A DNA stretch of 64,000 bases from Mesobacillus jeotgali (GTDB taxonomy: Bacteria > Bacillota > Bacilli > Bacillales > Cytobacillaceae), in NCBI RefSeq assembly GCF_014856545.2, contig NZ_CP109811.1, forward strand, positions 1,234,001-1,298,000, given 5' to 3'. Shown in pieces: positions 62,439-64,000 of the stretch (the first letter of the stretch is position 1; each line of letters starts with the position of its first letter). The position numbers and the translations under genes are program-made. A model generated the notes under the pieces. The model searched no databases, was not told the DNA's origin, and saw only the letters and a program-made list of their open reading frames with translations.

Positions 62439-63206
62439 TTGATTGTAGTCGAAAAGAAAACCATTCAACATATTCCCGTTCTCCACATCGTAAAACAAAA
62501 GCAATTTAAGGAGAAGATGCCTTTGATTGTTTTTTTTCATGGGTTTACGAGCACGAAGGAACGAAACATGCATTATGCTTATCTTTTTGCCGAAAAAGGA
62601 TTCAGGGTCATCATGCCTGAGGCGAAATATCATGGAACACGCAGCGAAGGTTTTTCAGAGGCTGAGCTGAGTTATCGCTTTTGGGATATTGTCATCACTT
62701 CAATCGAGGAGCTTTCGACGATCAAGCAAGAGTTGGTTGAAGAAGACCTGGTGGATCCATCTAGGATTGGGGTTGCCGGAACATCTATGGGCGGCATTAC
62801 GACACTTGGCGCATTGGCAAAGTACGAGTGGATTAAAGGTGGTGTCAGCTTGATGGGAAATCCATCATTTGAGCAGTTCGCGTTATGGCAACTGAACGAA
62901 ATGGAAAAAAGGAATGTTCAGATTGGGCTATCACAAGAACAAATATCAGATTTGCTGAATCAGCTTAAACAGTACGACCTGAGCCTGCGGCCTGAAAAAT
63001 TGAACCAACGTCCATTGCTATTCTGGCACGGAAAATTAGATCCGGTTGTCCCATATCAAGCTGCTTATCATTTTTATGAGCAAAACAGGAAAAGCTATGA
63101 GGGAACAGAAGGGAAGTTTGAATTCATTACAGACGAAAATGCAGGACATAATGTGTCAAATTCAGGTGTGGAGGCAACGGCAAATTGGTTTGAAAAACAT
63201 ATTTGA
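62439..63206 (+). CDS. yitV: Alpha/beta hydrolase, esterase YitV
   Basis: A 255-aa prolyl-oligopeptidase-like alpha/beta hydrolase. HGFTSTKERNMHYAYLFAEKGFRV is the oxyanion region, GTSMGG the nucleophile elbow (Ser about 111), WHGKLDPVVPY carries the Asp and NAGHNVS the His. The start is TTG with AGGAGG eight bases upstream. The position between yitU and yitW matches B. subtilis. The substrate is unknown; it is predicted to be a cytoplasmic esterase. Confidence 0.9.
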   Translation: MIVVEKKTIQHIPVLHIVKQKQFKEKMPLIVFFHGFTSTKERNMHYAYLFAEKGFRVIMPEAKYHGTRSEGFSEAELSYRFWDIVITSIEELSTIKQELVEEDLVDPSRIGVAGTSMGGITTLGALAKYEWIKGGVSLMGNPSFEQFALWQLNEMEKRNVQIGLSQEQISDLLNQLKQYDLSLRPEKLNQRPLLFWHGKLDPVVPYQAAYHFYEQNRKSYEGTEGKFEFITDENAGHNVSNSGVEATANWFEKHI

Positions 63207-63284
63207 TGCCTTTCCGCTTTAAATGCTTATAAATCATTGTTATGATAGTAATAGGTTACAGCAATAAAAAAGGAGTGTTCACCG

Positions 63285-63596
63285 ATGGATGAAGAATTAA
63301 AAGATAGCATTATGGGTGCGCTTGAGATGGTCGTTGACCCTGAACTTGGCGTCGATATCGTTAATTTAGGGCTTGTATATGATGTGGATTTGAACGAGGA
63401 AGGACTTGCGACAGTGACAATGACGTTGACGTCTATGGGCTGCCCGCTTGCAGGCACGATCGTTGAGCAGGTAAAACTGGCTCTTGCCGATCTTCCAGAA
63501 GTTAAAGATACTGAAGTAAATATCGTTTTCAACCCGCCATGGTCGAAAGACATGATGTCCCGTTATGCAAAAATTGCCCTAGGCGTGAGGGATTAA
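63285..63596 (+). CDS. yitW: MIP18/DUF59 family metal-sulphur cluster protein YitW
   Basis: A 103-aa DUF59 protein. The conserved parts are VVDPELGVDIVNLGLVYDV, MTLTSMGCPLAG with the reactive Cys, and VNIVFNPPWSKDMMS. Members (SufT, PaaD-like) help in iron-sulphur cluster maturation. ATG follows AAAAAGGAGTG. It is the last recognised gene of the window and is followed by a terminator. Confidence 0.92.
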   Translation: MDEELKDSIMGALEMVVDPELGVDIVNLGLVYDVDLNEEGLATVTMTLTSMGCPLAGTIVEQVKLALADLPEVKDTEVNIVFNPPWSKDMMSRYAKIALGVRD

Positions 63597-63601
63597 GACA
63601 T

Positions 63602-63636
63602 AACATAGGGCTCTGTTAAAGCCCGATGTTGTTTTA
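63602..63636 (+). terminator. Intrinsic terminator of yitW
   Basis: AACAT and ATGTT plus GGGCT and AGCCC form a stem with one internal mismatch, followed by GTTTT. Confidence 0.65.
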
Positions 63637-63647
63637 AAGCCCTGTTG

Positions 63648-63860
63648 ATTGTAGTGGAAGGCGCGTAGACTCCTCCGAAAATACTAACGCATTTTCATCG
63701 TGCGTGGGCAATTCGAGGAAGCTCAATCAATGTCCTGCGGGATCAGCTGGACAGGTGAGACCCCGCAGGCGCCAACGGCGACGAGGAGGCTCACCGCCGG
63801 CCCCGCGAAAGCGAAGCACCTGGAACGAAAATCAACGGTCGAGTTTAACAGAGTCTAACT
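63648..63860. repeat. Bacillus-type intergenic repeat element
   Basis: Landmarks are TAGTGGAAGGCGCGTAGACT, GTCCTGCGGGATCAGCTGGA, CAGGTGAGACCCCGCAGGCG and CGAAGCACCTGGAACGAAAA. This type of GC-rich, self-complementary element is frequent between genes in many Bacillaceae. It differs from the element at 1.5/29.7/56.5/62.1 kb. No protein is credible. Confidence 0.65.
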
Positions 63861-63942
63861 TTTAAGCAGCAGGAACACTCCGAGACCAGTGAAAAAGTCT
63901 AATTAAAGGTCCCTTTTCTCACTTATTCTGTTTTTATCCATG

Positions 63943-64000
63943 AAAAACCCCCTGAATGGTATAATGGGTACGACCAAATACCGACCATTAGGGGGTTTTT
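63943..64000 (+). other. Hairpin with an embedded TATAAT at the window edge
   Basis: AAAAACCCCCT and AGGGGGTTTTT, helped by AATGG/CCATT, can pair around about 26 nt. TATAAT lies at 63960-63965 within the loop. It could be a terminator or a promoter region of a gene beyond the edge; the window ends too soon to decide. Confidence 0.35.

Overview
The window looks like chromosome from a low-to-moderate GC, endospore-forming Bacillaceae (Mesobacillus/Cytobacillus-like by impression; genus not proven). It carries gerP spore genes with a sigma-K-type promoter, addAB and a yis/yit gene order recalling Bacillus subtilis. It also has strong Shine-Dalgarno sequences and many intrinsic terminators. No phage, transposase, CRISPR array, tRNA or rRNA was seen.

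Layout. 0.3-10.8 kb: a branched-chain-amino-acid-type ABC transporter (LivJ-G-F-H-M), a 59-aa protein, a KAS III-like thiolase-fold enzyme, an alpha/beta hydrolase, an SDR dehydrogenase, and (after a 21-bp tandem repeat and a small hypothetical gene) an acyl-CoA synthetase. livJ and the synthetase share an identically spaced upstream motif, so this may be one uptake and CoA-activation regulon for an unknown carboxylate. 11-12 kb: MFS transporter. 12.3-22.5 kb: addB-addA, the HNH protein YisB and gerPA-F on the opposite strand. 22.7-32.5 kb: second acyl-CoA ligase, DUF418 protein, P-loop kinase, YisK, YisL, a PAS/degenerate-GGDEF/EAL protein, YisN, and an asnO broken by a one-base frameshift.

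32.8-42 kb: nitronate monooxygenase-like enzyme, then a CitA/DctS-type kinase, its response regulator, a TRAP-DctP-like receptor (possible co-sensor), a TAXI TRAP receptor, a fused TRAP permease and a tartrate/D-malate dehydrogenase-like enzyme. This reads as a carboxylate sensing, uptake and oxidation locus. 42-52.6 kb: MATE transporter, then a maltodextrin locus: cytoplasmic alpha-glycosidase, MalE/F/G, membrane-anchored alpha-amylase and a LacI regulator whose only plausible start codon is ACG. 52.6-56.4 kb: stress-type SDR, CoA-disulfide reductase with rhodanese domain (CsoR/CstR-like operator in its promoter), YajQ. 56.7-63.6 kb: CvfB, a 43-aa DUF3941-like protein, DegV, YitT, BsuPI, two small proteins, HAD phosphatase, YitV esterase and YitW.

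Intergenic space is rich in repeats. Three arrays (19.8, 53.6, 61 kb) share a period of 52 bp and a hairpin with TGTCCG/CGGACA arms whose inner pairs differ in a compensating way. A GC-rich dispersed element occurs at least four times (1.5, 29.7, 56.5, 62.1 kb), and a different Bacillus-type element lies at 63.6 kb.
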